Assembly: GCA_003116975.1 (NCBI GenBank)
Contig: BGKB01000179.1
Span: 1,439-65,438, forward strand
DNA: 64,000 bases
From: Aurantiochytrium sp. KH105
Taxonomy: Eukaryota > Sar > Bigyra > Thraustochytrida > Thraustochytriidae
Direction of reading: 5' to 3'
A model generated the notes under the pieces. That model ran no database searches, was not told the DNA's origin, and saw nothing but the letters and a program-made list of their open reading frames with translations. Made by a program: the position numbers and the translations under genes. Each line of letters opens with the position of its first letter. The first letter of the stretch is position 1. This document shows, in pieces, positions 31,551 through 40,936 of this stretch.

Positions 31551-34500
31551 ATGGCGGCGACCGCGGGAAGAGCGGCCACGCGAGGATGGCTCGAAATATC
31601 CAAGACGGCCATCGACGTGGACTTCTCAGGCCACAAGGTCTGGTACGATAGCGCGAACGAGCAGCTGGTGCTCATGAAAAAGAATGTATACTACACGTTG
31701 GCTCTCCAATTTGGCGCCAAGGTCTCCCCGCCTCTCAACTTTGTGCACGCCGGGCCCGTCCTAGACGTCAAATTCTCTCCCTGTAAGCGCTTCCTGGCGA
31801 TCCAGCGGAACGACACCACCATCGAAGTTGTAGATCTCGTCTTGGCCACAGAGACGCGTCTCACGTGCCGGCCCAAACGCGGTAATCTCGTCCTTCGAGG
31901 CGGAGTTCTCTGGCTCCAGCGTGAAGCCCAGGTCTCCAAGTCAACGCGTCTCGATGCAGAAGCTGAAGATTTGCCGTGCCTATGCATTGTGGCGCGCTCA
32001 GGCCTTGAGGTGCATCGCCTTCCAAACACGGAGCGTGGCGAAGACTCGTGCAAGCTTCTTGGCACCATCAAGCACACCATCCACTGCTTTTGGCACCTTC
32101 CAGAACAGCAACTTCTCGTTCTGGCCACAGGAAATGGTACGGAGATGCGCCCATACCAATTTCAAAGCGGTCACTTGCCCATCAAGCTCGCCAAGTTCTT
32201 CTTACCAAAGCTTCCCGCTGCACGAAATCTTTTACTGACAAAGCTCTACGGGTCCATGTATGCCATTGAAACGCTGAACGCGTCGCGCCGTCTCAATGTT
32301 TACCGTCTCGGCCGCGAGTCGTCCTCACGCGTCCGCGAGCTCGAGTTGAGCTCTTCGGGAAGTGTCTACCTGAGCATCGTCGACAATCTCATTTGCGTGC
32401 ACAACATGGAAGCAAGATTCACGTCGATTTACGATATTCTTGCAGAAACAAGCCTGCCGTGCGTCGCTCCGAGAGCAATCCATCGTGCATGGAGCCGACC
32501 CGACGGACGAATCTCCACTACGCCTACCTCTGGCACGGCCAAGTCATCCGATGCAGGCACAGACGGCTCGCCCGGTGGAAGTGGAGGTGATAACACAGTC
32601 AGCGTCGAGGAACTTGTCCTTCATGAAGGTGACTCCATTGGACTTGAGCCTGTCGAGGGCGCGGTCAGTGACGCACAAGCTCTGGAACCTGGGGCCTTGT
32701 GCGCAGCCAAGCTCACGCAGATGGCACTTTCTGATACAAGCGCAACAGATTCTCTTGTTGGACTGGTGCTCACGGAGATTGACGGTGAATCGCTCTCCGA
32801 GGTTCCATTCGACGACGTTGTTGATCGGATCGATGAGGCGGATCGACCCGTGCGCATTTCGCTCTCTAGCGCACCCTCGTCTTCCCACGGCCACGATACC
32901 GAACTCGGCGATAATGCGGACGAGGTCGCTGCGAGGGCAATTCGCGATGAGGACCTCTTGTACAGCACGAGCTGGGTATTTCTTGCCCCGCACTGGATTC
33001 TAGACTCCAAAATGGGCCACCTTTGGAGGCTGGAGCTCAACCTCGATTCTGTACCTGGAGAAGCTCTCTGCGTAGCACGCGAACAGGCGTTGGCTACAGA
33101 CGCCGAGATGGAGGAGCCATCGTTTGTGCTGCGCGACCCGCGCAGGCTCGTTCGTTTCTTGCTAAGACGTGCGTGCAGGCCTCCGGTAAGCTCCGTTTCC
33201 GAGTTTGCCTTTGGCGCGACCAAGCGCGACGCAAGCGCTTATTGCAAAGCCATACTTTTGCACTGCCTCCGCGCATTGATGGCGTCGAAATCTTCGTCGC
33301 CGGATGTCCTGCTTATGATGTTCAACCAAATGAATGTAGTCTATCTCCGTGCGCTTCGCGAAAGAGCATCCATGGCCGCGCAAGCGCCACCACCGGCGCA
33401 TCATGGCAGTGGCGGGTCAACGTCCAGCTTCAAGTTCCGTGGAAGCTTCCCATCGGCGCCCAGCGCTCGTCCCAGTGCGCAAAGCTCGCCGGCCATTACG
33501 GGGCGAAATGAGTCGCAAGCGCAACAAGTTCAAGCGGGACCGGGAGCAGACCCGACTATCCTTGTAGGAACGGCCCTTTCAGATTCCTCTGCTGGCGTCG
33601 GGGGTGGAGATGTCGCCAAGACCGGCGCTGACCAGGGTGATGGGAACGGAGGAGGCGAAGGAAACGATCGTTCGTTCAGCCTTCCTCGCGCCTCGAGCCT
33701 TTTGACTGCTGGCTCCACGTCTGTGAGGACGCGCTTCACTTCGAGCATCGGTTCGAAGCGCCGAAGCGCCATCCTGGAGAGCATGTCGCGTTTTGCTGGG
33801 GGCAGCGGCGCGATCGTGTCATCTCCGGAGGCAACCTCTCTTCAAACCAAGAGTGCGCGCGACGAGCTTGAGGAAGGCCGCACAATTCTGCAGTCCCCTC
33901 ATCCGCAGAGCAAGCTGAGAGGAGGCGCCTCAGGGGCCATTGCTGCTGGTGCAAATGCTGATGCTAGTGCAAGTGCTGGTGCTGGTGCTGGTGCTGGTGT
34001 TGCTGTGACCTCTGCCACGGGCCCTTCGCTGCACGTGGAGACGGGACGTACAAGGGACGCGACGGAGCGGGGTGTACGAGGAGACGGGGCCGCTCGCGAT
34101 GGTGACGAAAAAGCACAAATCGTGGTCTCCAAACGAGAACTCCTGAAACGCACGTCCACGTTTATGACGAGCGCGTCGAGCTTTGCAGGGGACAAGTCGC
34201 AACGCGTCTTGATGCAGCTCATGTCAGACTTTCGTGCGGCTGGGCGCATCGCTCTCAAGGACATTCGCTGCTACAACCGCTCTGCAGTCGTGCTGCAAAT
34301 CGATGTGTTCACGTGGGTTTTTATGCCGCTAATGCCTGATACAGCGGATACAACGGAAGGGGCTGTAGCATGTGCGCGCATCTCAACGTATCTTCTCGCA
34401 TATATTCAGAGCTTGCAGGCATACGAGATCCCCACGGAAAAGTACATTCATGAGCTCCTCTCTTGGCTGCTGGTGGTGGGGCGGCGCGAGTATGTTCTTC

Positions 34501-35000
34501 GTCAGCTCTTGCAACATCACGTCCCCACAGATTCGAGACGGCTCTCTCGGGCTCTTTTAGAGGCAAGTGCAGCATATCCTGCTTTTTGGGAGCTCGCGCT
34601 GGACATGATGCATCGGTTGGGCCATCACGATTTGATCATTCGCGCCCTCCTTGATCGCGACCAGCTGGTCGCGGCGCTTCAGGTGATTCACCATCACCCA
34701 CAGTACTTGCTTGGGGAGACGCAACACGGGTCCTCGGCGCTTCCGGATGGTGTAACTCTCGTCTCGGCATCGGACCTTTTCGATTGTGCACTTCGAAACG
34801 CCGCTGCACGAGAGGGTGCTCCGGGACCCTTTTTTGCTTTGTATAGCTTCTTTATGAGCGTCTCTCCGCGCACCGTCACAGCCATGGGCAACCGACCTTC
34901 GCCACTTGCAATGGAAATTGTAGATCTCGAGGCTCGTTTGCGTCAAGTTTTGGGGGCAACGGATGCTGCGCCGCTCGCTGAGGCTTTGGGCGTTTGTTGA
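31551..35000 (+). CDS. RMC1/Mic1-like regulator of the MON1-CCZ1 complex, with a PDZ-like insertion
   Basis: 1149 residues. The N-terminus (about 1-320) has WD/propeller-like strands (VLDVKFSPCKRFLAIQ, LVLRGGVLWL) typical of RMC1/C18orf8 proteins. The C-terminus (about 885-1110) matches the Mic1 region: FRAAGRIALKDIRCYN, a WVF helix, YIHELLSWLLVVGRREYVLR and a final helical repeat. RMC1 is known as a third subunit of the MON1-CCZ1 Rab7 exchange factor on late endosomes. Residues about 350-441 look like an inserted PDZ-like domain (GLVLTEIDGESLSEVPFDD). Residues about 610-870 are Ser/Gly/Ala-rich linker, including a GCTGGT-type hexanucleotide repeat encoding Ala-Gly. That makes the protein clearly longer than animal RMC1 (about 650 residues). 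The start ATG is the first in frame. Confidence 0.8.
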   Translation: MAATAGRAATRGWLEISKTAIDVDFSGHKVWYDSANEQLVLMKKNVYYTLALQFGAKVSPPLNFVHAGPVLDVKFSPCKRFLAIQRNDTTIEVVDLVLATETRLTCRPKRGNLVLRGGVLWLQREAQVSKSTRLDAEAEDLPCLCIVARSGLEVHRLPNTERGEDSCKLLGTIKHTIHCFWHLPEQQLLVLATGNGTEMRPYQFQSGHLPIKLAKFFLPKLPAARNLLLTKLYGSMYAIETLNASRRLNVYRLGRESSSRVRELELSSSGSVYLSIVDNLICVHNMEARFTSIYDILAETSLPCVAPRAIHRAWSRPDGRISTTPTSGTAKSSDAGTDGSPGGSGGDNTVSVEELVLHEGDSIGLEPVEGAVSDAQALEPGALCAAKLTQMALSDTSATDSLVGLVLTEIDGESLSEVPFDDVVDRIDEADRPVRISLSSAPSSSHGHDTELGDNADEVAARAIRDEDLLYSTSWVFLAPHWILDSKMGHLWRLELNLDSVPGEALCVAREQALATDAEMEEPSFVLRDPRRLVRFLLRRACRPPVSSVSEFAFGATKRDASAYCKAILLHCLRALMASKSSSPDVLLMMFNQMNVVYLRALRERASMAAQAPPPAHHGSGGSTSSFKFRGSFPSAPSARPSAQSSPAITGRNESQAQQVQAGPGADPTILVGTALSDSSAGVGGGDVAKTGADQGDGNGGGEGNDRSFSLPRASSLLTAGSTSVRTRFTSSIGSKRRSAILESMSRFAGGSGAIVSSPEATSLQTKSARDELEEGRTILQSPHPQSKLRGGASGAIAAGANADASASAGAGAGAGVAVTSATGPSLHVETGRTRDATERGVRGDGAARDGDEKAQIVVSKRELLKRTSTFMTSASSFAGDKSQRVLMQLMSDFRAAGRIALKDIRCYNRSAVVLQIDVFTWVFMPLMPDTADTTEGAVACARISTYLLAYIQSLQAYEIPTEKYIHELLSWLLVVGRREYVLRQLLQHHVPTDSRRLSRALLEASAAYPAFWELALDMMHRLGHHDLIIRALLDRDQLVAALQVIHHHPQYLLGETQHGSSALPDGVTLVSASDLFDCALRNAAAREGAPGPFFALYSFFMSVSPRTVTAMGNRPSPLAMEIVDLEARLRQVLGATDAAPLAEALGVC

Positions 35001-35291
35001 CTTAAACGCGCGTGCAATTGCAATTTGCATCATGAAGCGTGCAAGCGAATCGAATACTTGGAAGAACCTGATAAGCGCACATTGACAAACCCTCCATAAC
35101 GAAAAAGATTTGAATTCCTGCCCTTTTCTCTCTTTTTCTTTCCTTTTCTTTTCTTTCGTTTCAATTCATTTCATTTCATTCGTGAAAGTGGAAGTGACGC
35201 GTTGTGTGTGAAGAATTCTTTTGCGGGGAGAGTTAATGATAAATCGCTAGCTATTCGTTCGTCCCACGACCGAGGGCTTTTGGCGACGAGT

Positions 35292-38255
35292 CTAAAAAAG
35301 CTTTTCGAACTGGGCGTGGTCATCGAGCACGCGGACGGATCCAGCATAGGTGCCCTCAGCGACCTTGAGAATCCACTCGCCCGTGTCGTACTCTTCGATA
35401 ATGGCGATCTCATTGTTGTCCTTGATGCGAACGCGGTCACCCTTGGAAAGTCCGAGATTTGGAGGACCAATGGGACGGCGGTCATCATCGTCGTGACCGC
35501 CGTAACCAGAGGCGGCAGGAGTTTTGGGAACTGCTGGCGTAGCAGGCGTCTGAGGAACGGTGGCAGCAGGGGTTGCAATGCTTCCGTAGGTGGAGTTCGG
35601 ATTTGCGTACGCCTCAAAGCCTGCCGCGGGCGTCTTGGGCGGATTGTAGCTTGGCGCAGGAACTGCAGGACCATTGTCCCGGTTCGGATTCCACGCATCC
35701 TCGGCGCCATCGGCCCCGGGCGTTCCTGGCCCACCAGGCGTGCCTGGGCCAGGCGTACCAGGACCGGGTGTACCGCCGTTGCCCTCGTCGATCGTGGCTG
35801 CCGGATTCCAAGCAGCTGGGCCGTCGTGGCTTTCGCTGGGGTGCAGAGGTGTCGAACCATAGGCGCCGCCCACTTCGGGGACAAAGCCACCGCCCATGCC
35901 ACCCATGTTGTTCATTGCGGGAGCACGAGCGCCATTTTCATCGCCCACGACATGGACGTGCTCACGAGGAATCTCAATCGTTAATTTCTTCGAGTGAATC
36001 TCCACCTTGGCTTTGGCCTCGGTGGCACTGACGACGATTCCGATGTAACCCTTGTGGCGACCACGCTTGATCTGCACACTCTTGCCCACGAGGCCGTCAT
36101 CATTTCGAGAAAGGCCACCTCTACCGCGGCCTCTGCCTCGGCCCGCGGTGAAGCCGCTGCCCATGGGGCGACCTCGTCCAAACGAGGAGACCCCAAAACC
36201 AGCTTCGTTGCGGAGCTTGACACCTGCAAGCTGGACATTGCGAGCACGCTCGACGAAAACACCAGCGTTGGCGAGGCGCATTCGCGAATGCAAAAAGAGG
36301 AAACTGCGGTGAACGTGCTTGACTGTGGCCTCGAGACCAGCATTCTCACCCGACACAATTTTGACGGCGCTGTTCTGTGCAATCGAGTTGCGCTCCTTGT
36401 CCATAGCAGTGGTAGATCTGCTCTTGTGATTGAGCTTTCCGCGAATCTCGTGCACACCGCACGTCCGCACAGAACCCGTTTGCAAAAGCACGTCGACGGA
36501 TTCGCTGCCGATCTTGACGACGACGCCAACCTGGGTGCCAAGAGAAATGAGGTCCATGAGCTCAAAGCCGGCGAGCTTTTCTGTAATTTGCGCAACCTCG
36601 GCGGAAATGTGCAAATCATCGACAAAGACGACAATTTCTTTCGAAGCAGAGTCGGTAAAGACAATCGCCTTGGCCTTGTCTGTATCCTCTATGACCTTGA
36701 CAACGGTACCCGTTTCACCTGCGTAGCGGCCATTGAGAACCTTGACGTGGTCACCCACCTGAAAGACCTTCATGAGATCCCCGGCCGGGAACTCGAGGAA
36801 GCTTCCGCGAACCGCTTCGTCGATAGGATTCATCGTGATCTCCCCGGTAGTGCCATTCACAGCAGTGACCTCACCCTTGAGGTGGTGCAGTTCGCCTTCG
36901 CGCACCATGACAATGTCACCCTTTTGGAACTTGGGTCCCGCCACGTTTTCCTCCTTGTTTCCCTCAGTGTAACCAATGGTCTCGAGAAGGTCACCATCCT
37001 CGAAGGCCTCCTCCGCATCTTCCTCATCGTCGGCGTCGAGAGCCTTTCCATGGCGGAAGATTTGCAGCTCTTCTAGGGTCGGCTTCACATTTTTGGTCTG
37101 AATGGCCTTTTCGTTAATCTCCTTGATAAGGTAACCGTCCTCGTAGTAATCCTTTCCGAGGCGATCCATGATGCGGCCCAAGGGTTCGTAGCGGTCGCGC
37201 GCCGGGTACTCGCCTGCCGCGGCGAGCTGATCCGCATTGAAAAAACGCTTGGGCGGGATGATCTTCTTGGCACGATGCGCTTTGAGCTCGTCGCCCTCCA
37301 GGAGCGATGCGCCTATATCGATACGAGGCATGCATTTAATGATCACCTTGTCCGTCTCGCCCACGTGGACAATGCGCGCCAAATCTCCCTTGTAGGGTAA
37401 TCTGCGCAGACGCACAAAGTCGCCAGCCTTGATGACGCGTTTCTTTGACACGATCCGCAGCACGGTCGGCATCTCGTTTTGCGGCACCATGGTCCATTTG
37501 GTGCGATACACGCCCCGGAGACCATTGAGCGCGTCGAGAGCGTGCTCCTTTGTCCGTGCTTCAATGTAGAGGAACTCGGGGGTCCCGGCAGTAAGCACGG
37601 AATAGATTTTGGGTGCCGTCTTGGTCCCCCTTTGTGCATCCTTGTTGGCGGAGAACATGTACTTGTTCATGAGCTGGACGCAAAGGAGCTGCTCATCACC
37701 CTTTTTGCACTTTACGCAAAAGAGCTTGGGGTCCGTCGCCGTTGGCAAGAAGGCGTTACGAGACACGGCCACGTCGTCACCGTCGCCGTCCATGTGAATT
37801 CGGGTACTCTCCTGCCGGTGGCGGCGCTCGAGCTCGGCCGCGACTTCTTCTGCGGTCCTGTTTTCGAAGGCCTCGCGCTCGCGTCGGCGCCTTTCAAGAC
37901 GTTCTTTGACGTCGTCATCGTCGTCGTCGTCTCCCTCGTTCCCGTACCCCCTTTCCTCGGCCATGTCGTCCTCGTCTTCGTCGTCGTCGTCGTCAACGGC
38001 CTCTTCTTCGAACATGGAGGTCATCATGCGTCGCTTTGCGCCCCCTTTCCGTCTTCCCTGCGCCTTTTTCCTTTTTCCCGCTGGGCGTTCGTCCTCTTCC
38101 TCCTCGTCGTCGTCGTCCTCGTCGTCGTCCTCCTCCTCCTCGTCGTCATCCTCATCGGATTCGGACTCGCTGTCGGAGTCCACGGCGCGCTTCGACTCGC
38201 GGCGCTCCTCCTCCTCCTCGCCCTCGGACGACTCTTGCTCCGAGTCCGAGCTCAT
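35292..38255 (-). CDS. SPT5: Transcription elongation factor SPT5 (DSIF large subunit)
   Basis: 987 residues. The acidic Asp/Glu/Ser-rich N-terminus (1-120) is followed by the NGN domain (about 176-270; LFCVKCKKGDEQLLCVQL and a final VLRIVSKK), which pairs with SPT4. Several KOW domains follow: KAGDFVRLRRLPYKGDLARI about 285, KGDIVMVREGELHHLKG about 445, VGDHVKVLNGRYAGETG about 500, NSAVKIVSGENAG about 625, and KSVQIKRGRHKGYIG about 725. An RG-rich linker (about 690) precedes the last of these. A TP-rich C-terminal region (about 790-925) is the expected target of P-TEFb/CDK9-type kinases. A terminal KOW (LSKGDRVRIKDNNEIAIIEEY) closes the protein. It clamps RNA polymerase II and controls pausing and elongation. 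Size and layout match SPT5. Confidence 0.95.
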   Translation of the reverse strand: MSSDSEQESSEGEEEEERRESKRAVDSDSESESDEDDDEEEEDDDEDDDDEEEEDERPAGKRKKAQGRRKGGAKRRMMTSMFEEEAVDDDDDEDEDDMAEERGYGNEGDDDDDDDVKERLERRRREREAFENRTAEEVAAELERRHRQESTRIHMDGDGDDVAVSRNAFLPTATDPKLFCVKCKKGDEQLLCVQLMNKYMFSANKDAQRGTKTAPKIYSVLTAGTPEFLYIEARTKEHALDALNGLRGVYRTKWTMVPQNEMPTVLRIVSKKRVIKAGDFVRLRRLPYKGDLARIVHVGETDKVIIKCMPRIDIGASLLEGDELKAHRAKKIIPPKRFFNADQLAAAGEYPARDRYEPLGRIMDRLGKDYYEDGYLIKEINEKAIQTKNVKPTLEELQIFRHGKALDADDEEDAEEAFEDGDLLETIGYTEGNKEENVAGPKFQKGDIVMVREGELHHLKGEVTAVNGTTGEITMNPIDEAVRGSFLEFPAGDLMKVFQVGDHVKVLNGRYAGETGTVVKVIEDTDKAKAIVFTDSASKEIVVFVDDLHISAEVAQITEKLAGFELMDLISLGTQVGVVVKIGSESVDVLLQTGSVRTCGVHEIRGKLNHKSRSTTAMDKERNSIAQNSAVKIVSGENAGLEATVKHVHRSFLFLHSRMRLANAGVFVERARNVQLAGVKLRNEAGFGVSSFGRGRPMGSGFTAGRGRGRGRGGLSRNDDGLVGKSVQIKRGRHKGYIGIVVSATEAKAKVEIHSKKLTIEIPREHVHVVGDENGARAPAMNNMGGMGGGFVPEVGGAYGSTPLHPSESHDGPAAWNPAATIDEGNGGTPGPGTPGPGTPGGPGTPGADGAEDAWNPNRDNGPAVPAPSYNPPKTPAAGFEAYANPNSTYGSIATPAATVPQTPATPAVPKTPAASGYGGHDDDDRRPIGPPNLGLSKGDRVRIKDNNEIAIIEEYDTGEWILKVAEGTYAGSVRVLDDHAQFEKLF

Positions 38256-39095
38256 CTTCTTCTCCTTCTTTTCACTCCTGCTTCTCCTCCTCCTCCTCCT
38301 CCTCCTCTCCGCGCGCTATGCCCGCGCTGTGCTGCACGAGCACGAGCACGAGCGCGACCGCCTCGCGCGCCGCCGCGTCCTCCTTCCCTCGCCGCGAACG
38401 GGATCCGCGTTCGCGCGCGCGCGCGGGCGGGGGCGGGCGGGCGGAGCGTGCGGGGCCGCGGGCGAGGCGCGCGGGGCCGCGTGCGGAGGGCGGCTGCGCG
38501 TCTGCGCGCGTGCGGGCGCGGCAGCGTGCGGCGCTGCGCGTCTTCTTCGCGCTCTGCGCCGCGCTTGGATCTGGAGCTAACGCCGGAAACCGCCCTATCG
38601 CGCGCGCTCGCGTCGCTGCGCGCGCCCTTGGGCCTCTTTCCATTTTCTCACAACTTGCGCCGACGAGGTTGATGTCATGAAAGATCCTGCTGTCGTGAAA
38701 GATCCTGCTGCTGGCCGGGCCATCTTTGGGCACGCGGCGAGGAGAGGAGGCTGCTGCTTCATAATTTGGTCGACGGAGAAGCGAAGAGCGCTGCTGGCGA
38801 GAGGCTTGATCTTGCCTGTGGCCTGGAATGTGGCTGCTTGGAAGAGAGATCATGTGGGGCGCTGGATGAGCTAGGCGAAAAGAAAGGCTCGGGAGGTCTT
38901 CCGAAGACGGCGGCCGTGCCTTCCAGAGTACAACAGAATCGAAGCAGAGAACTCTGATTTACAAACAGGTTAGATTCTTGCTGCCAAGGTTGAGGTCGGT
39001 ACGGAGCAGTGTGCTGAGACTATGACTTTTCCATTTCTCTTCCTTTTGTCTTTCGGAACACGCGGAGAACAGTTCGCGTGCTTTTGCTAACTTAC
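38256..39095. promoter_or_regulatory. Divergent intergenic region upstream of SPT5
   Basis: 840 bp between the SPT5 ATG and the ATG of the next plus-strand gene. It begins with a CTC-trinucleotide tract (about 38281-38312) and a very GC-rich stretch to about 38640. An imperfect direct repeat, TGAAAGATCCTGCTG twice (38678-38692 and 38696-38710), follows. Open frames here are GC-driven and overlap on both strands, and none looks like a gene. It probably holds promoters for both neighbours. Confidence 0.5.
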
Positions 39096-39725
39096 ATGTT
39101 AGAAAAGAAAAAAAAGCAATTTCGTTCCAGGCACGTGTCGAAGCTCGTTCCAGGCACGACTAAGACTGCGCGGTCCTACAGCCTGCTCGCATGCGCTCAA
39201 ACTTATAACGATACTCATGAACTGGATGGACTTTATCGTGTAGCGCTGGGTAAGGGCAGCGCCCAACGTGGACCTGTCTCGGCGCGCTGCGATCTCGCCA
39301 TGCTGAGTAGAAAGGTCGATACGCTTGAACCAAACGATTCGACGTGCATGCAAGGTTGCGCCAAGCCATCGCTTCTCGAAGACTGGACTCATGTCGTCGT
39401 ATCTGACATTGGTTTTGTAGAAGATGGTATCGAGCCCAAGACGACGAGTCGAGAAAAGCCCGCCAAGAAACCAAAACAGAAAAAGAATAAGAAGAAGCAC
39501 AAGAAGAAGCTTAAGAAGTTGAGGCCTTCCAGAACCACGATTGCCAAGACGACCACAAGCATCACTGAACTGGTGATTGGGGCACGAGAAGCGCCTGAAA
39601 TGACATGGGAAGAGGTAACCCCCCTGGACACATGCAACACCGATTCAGAAGCAGACCTGACGCCGGATTTAGATACAGCCAGTGTTACATCTGATTGCGA
39701 TACTTCGTCGTGGTCTCTCGTATAA
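39096..39725 (+). CDS. Hypothetical small protein with three W-x-x-V (LIR-like) motifs
   Basis: 209 residues from the ATG at 39096; the frame extends 18 bases upstream to a GTG, which I did not use. No known domain is recognised. A Lys-rich segment (about 120-145, KKNKKKHKKKLKKL) could bind nucleic acid or act as a nuclear signal. The C-terminus is acidic and Ser/Thr-rich. Three tryptophans sit in W-x-x-V with acidic or hydroxyl residues before them: EDWTHV at W97, MTWEEV at W171 and SSWSLV at W206, which ends the protein. The first closely resembles the LC3-interacting motif of p62 (DDDWTHL). An autophagy-receptor-like role is a guess. A short protein with antisense frames of similar size could also be spurious, but its composition is not random. 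Confidence 0.55.
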   Translation: MLEKKKKQFRSRHVSKLVPGTTKTARSYSLLACAQTYNDTHELDGLYRVALGKGSAQRGPVSARCDLAMLSRKVDTLEPNDSTCMQGCAKPSLLEDWTHVVVSDIGFVEDGIEPKTTSREKPAKKPKQKKNKKKHKKKLKKLRPSRTTIAKTTTSITELVIGAREAPEMTWEEVTPLDTCNTDSEADLTPDLDTASVTSDCDTSSWSLV

Positions 39726-40027
39726 GCTAGGTGTAGCCAATGCATAAGTAGCACGGCACCAAGGGAAAATAAGGTTGTGCAGATTGGTTATGTGTGTGCA
39801 GAATGAGATCGCAAATTCAAAATCTGCCCGCCCACTTGTTTCGGTCAGCAAAAGTTTGCCTGCAGGCGATTGATTGTAGCGAGCTTCGTGATAAATGACG
39901 TTGTGCTTGAATGATGGTTGTTGCTTTCTTTTCTTTTCTTTTTTATCGTATTCGCTTCTTCTTCTTCTTCTTCTTCTTCCCTCCTTTGTTGCTCTGTCCT
40001 ATTTTTGGGCCACTGTCTGGCTCAGGC
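39726..40027. other. Convergent 3' intergenic region
   Basis: About 300 bp between two genes ending towards each other. It contains pyrimidine tracts, TTTCTTTTCTTTTC (about 39935-39950) and a CTT repeat (about 39955-39979). No gene or structured RNA is seen. Confidence 0.6.
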
Positions 40028-40936
40028 TCATAGCATCTCACTTTCCTCGGGCAACGGGGAGCCGGCTTCAGACGGCATCGAGTCAAGGAGGCTCTCGTCA
40101 GTAGTTTGTGAAGCAACCAAGTGCTCGAGTGCCTCCTCGAACTTGTCCAAATGCAGGGCTTCCAGCGCGGTATCCCGATCAGCTTCCGAGATCGAGAGCG
40201 AATCCTCGAGGACGGAGCGGGCTGCCTGCATTGCGCCAACCATGGCCTCGATGACGGACGTGAGGTTTTCGTTTGCAGTCTTCAATTCGATGATTGCGTC
40301 TTCTGGTGACTTAAAAATGGTTGTGCCGGCATCCTCATCCTCTTCCTGCGGGGCTCCCTCCTTGGCAAGCCGGCGCAAGTTTTCCACGGCGCTATCGTTC
40401 ATGTAAATGCTTGCAGCCAGACGCGAGGCTTCTGCGGTGAGTTCGTCCTGAACCTTTTCCAGGGCTTGCCACTGCTCCGCGCTTTTGTTTTGCTCTTGCT
40501 GCGCATACGAGGCCTCTTCGGAGCTGAGCGGCGACACACTTGAGGACGCCTCGCTCGCCTGCTGCTCTACGTCTGCGGCACTCGTTTGGTTGGGGTCTGC
40601 GAGGACCTTGAATACAAAACAGTAGTTGTCGCGCTCGACATCCTCGCACGGAAAGACGATTTCGCTCCCGTTGAGGAGTCGCACGGGCACTCCTCGCTCG
40701 AGGCGTTCTGCGTCGATCCACGTCCCGTTTGAGGACGAGTCTTCGACAACGACCTCGCGCAGTCCCTCTGGCGAGACGCGCTGTGTGATGGACAAGTGCT
40801 TTGATGAAATGTGCATATCGGAGAGCACCAGCGAGCACGACGGGTGCCTACCCAACGTAAAGCTAGACCTTCGCCCCGTGTCAAATTGCAGGACCCAGTC
40901 CGGGTTTCCCCGGCTCTCCACTCTTGCCCAGATCAT
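40028..40936 (-). CDS. FHA-domain protein
   Basis: 302 residues. An N-terminal forkhead-associated domain (1-110) shows the expected landmarks: LGRHPSC with Arg30, ISSKH with Ser44 and His47, and SSNGTWID with Asn70. These residues line the phosphothreonine pocket in known FHA domains. The rest is Glu/Ala/Ser-rich and predicted helical (QALEKVQDELTAEASRLAAS and a later ENLTSVIEAMVGAMQAAR), with no catalytic domain. It is therefore likely a phospho-dependent adaptor, not a kinase. It is transcribed away from the TPR gene, across a 1.3-kb gap. I cannot assign it to a named pathway. Confidence 0.85.
   Translation of the reverse strand: MIWARVESRGNPDWVLQFDTGRRSSFTLGRHPSCSLVLSDMHISSKHLSITQRVSPEGLREVVVEDSSSNGTWIDAERLERGVPVRLLNGSEIVFPCEDVERDNYCFVFKVLADPNQTSAADVEQQASEASSSVSPLSSEEASYAQQEQNKSAEQWQALEKVQDELTAEASRLAASIYMNDSAVENLRRLAKEGAPQEEDEDAGTTIFKSPEDAIIELKTANENLTSVIEAMVGAMQAARSVLEDSLSISEADRDTALEALHLDKFEEALEHLVASQTTDESLLDSMPSEAGSPLPEESEML

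Noticed and set aside
35994-37076. 360-codon plus-strand frame inside SPT5
   Set aside because: It lies fully antisense to KOW-coding sequence and has no recognisable domain.
37479-38672. 397-codon plus-strand frame over the SPT5 N-terminus and upstream region
   Set aside because: It reads the acidic Asp/Glu tract backwards as Val/Leu runs. It is a low-complexity artefact.
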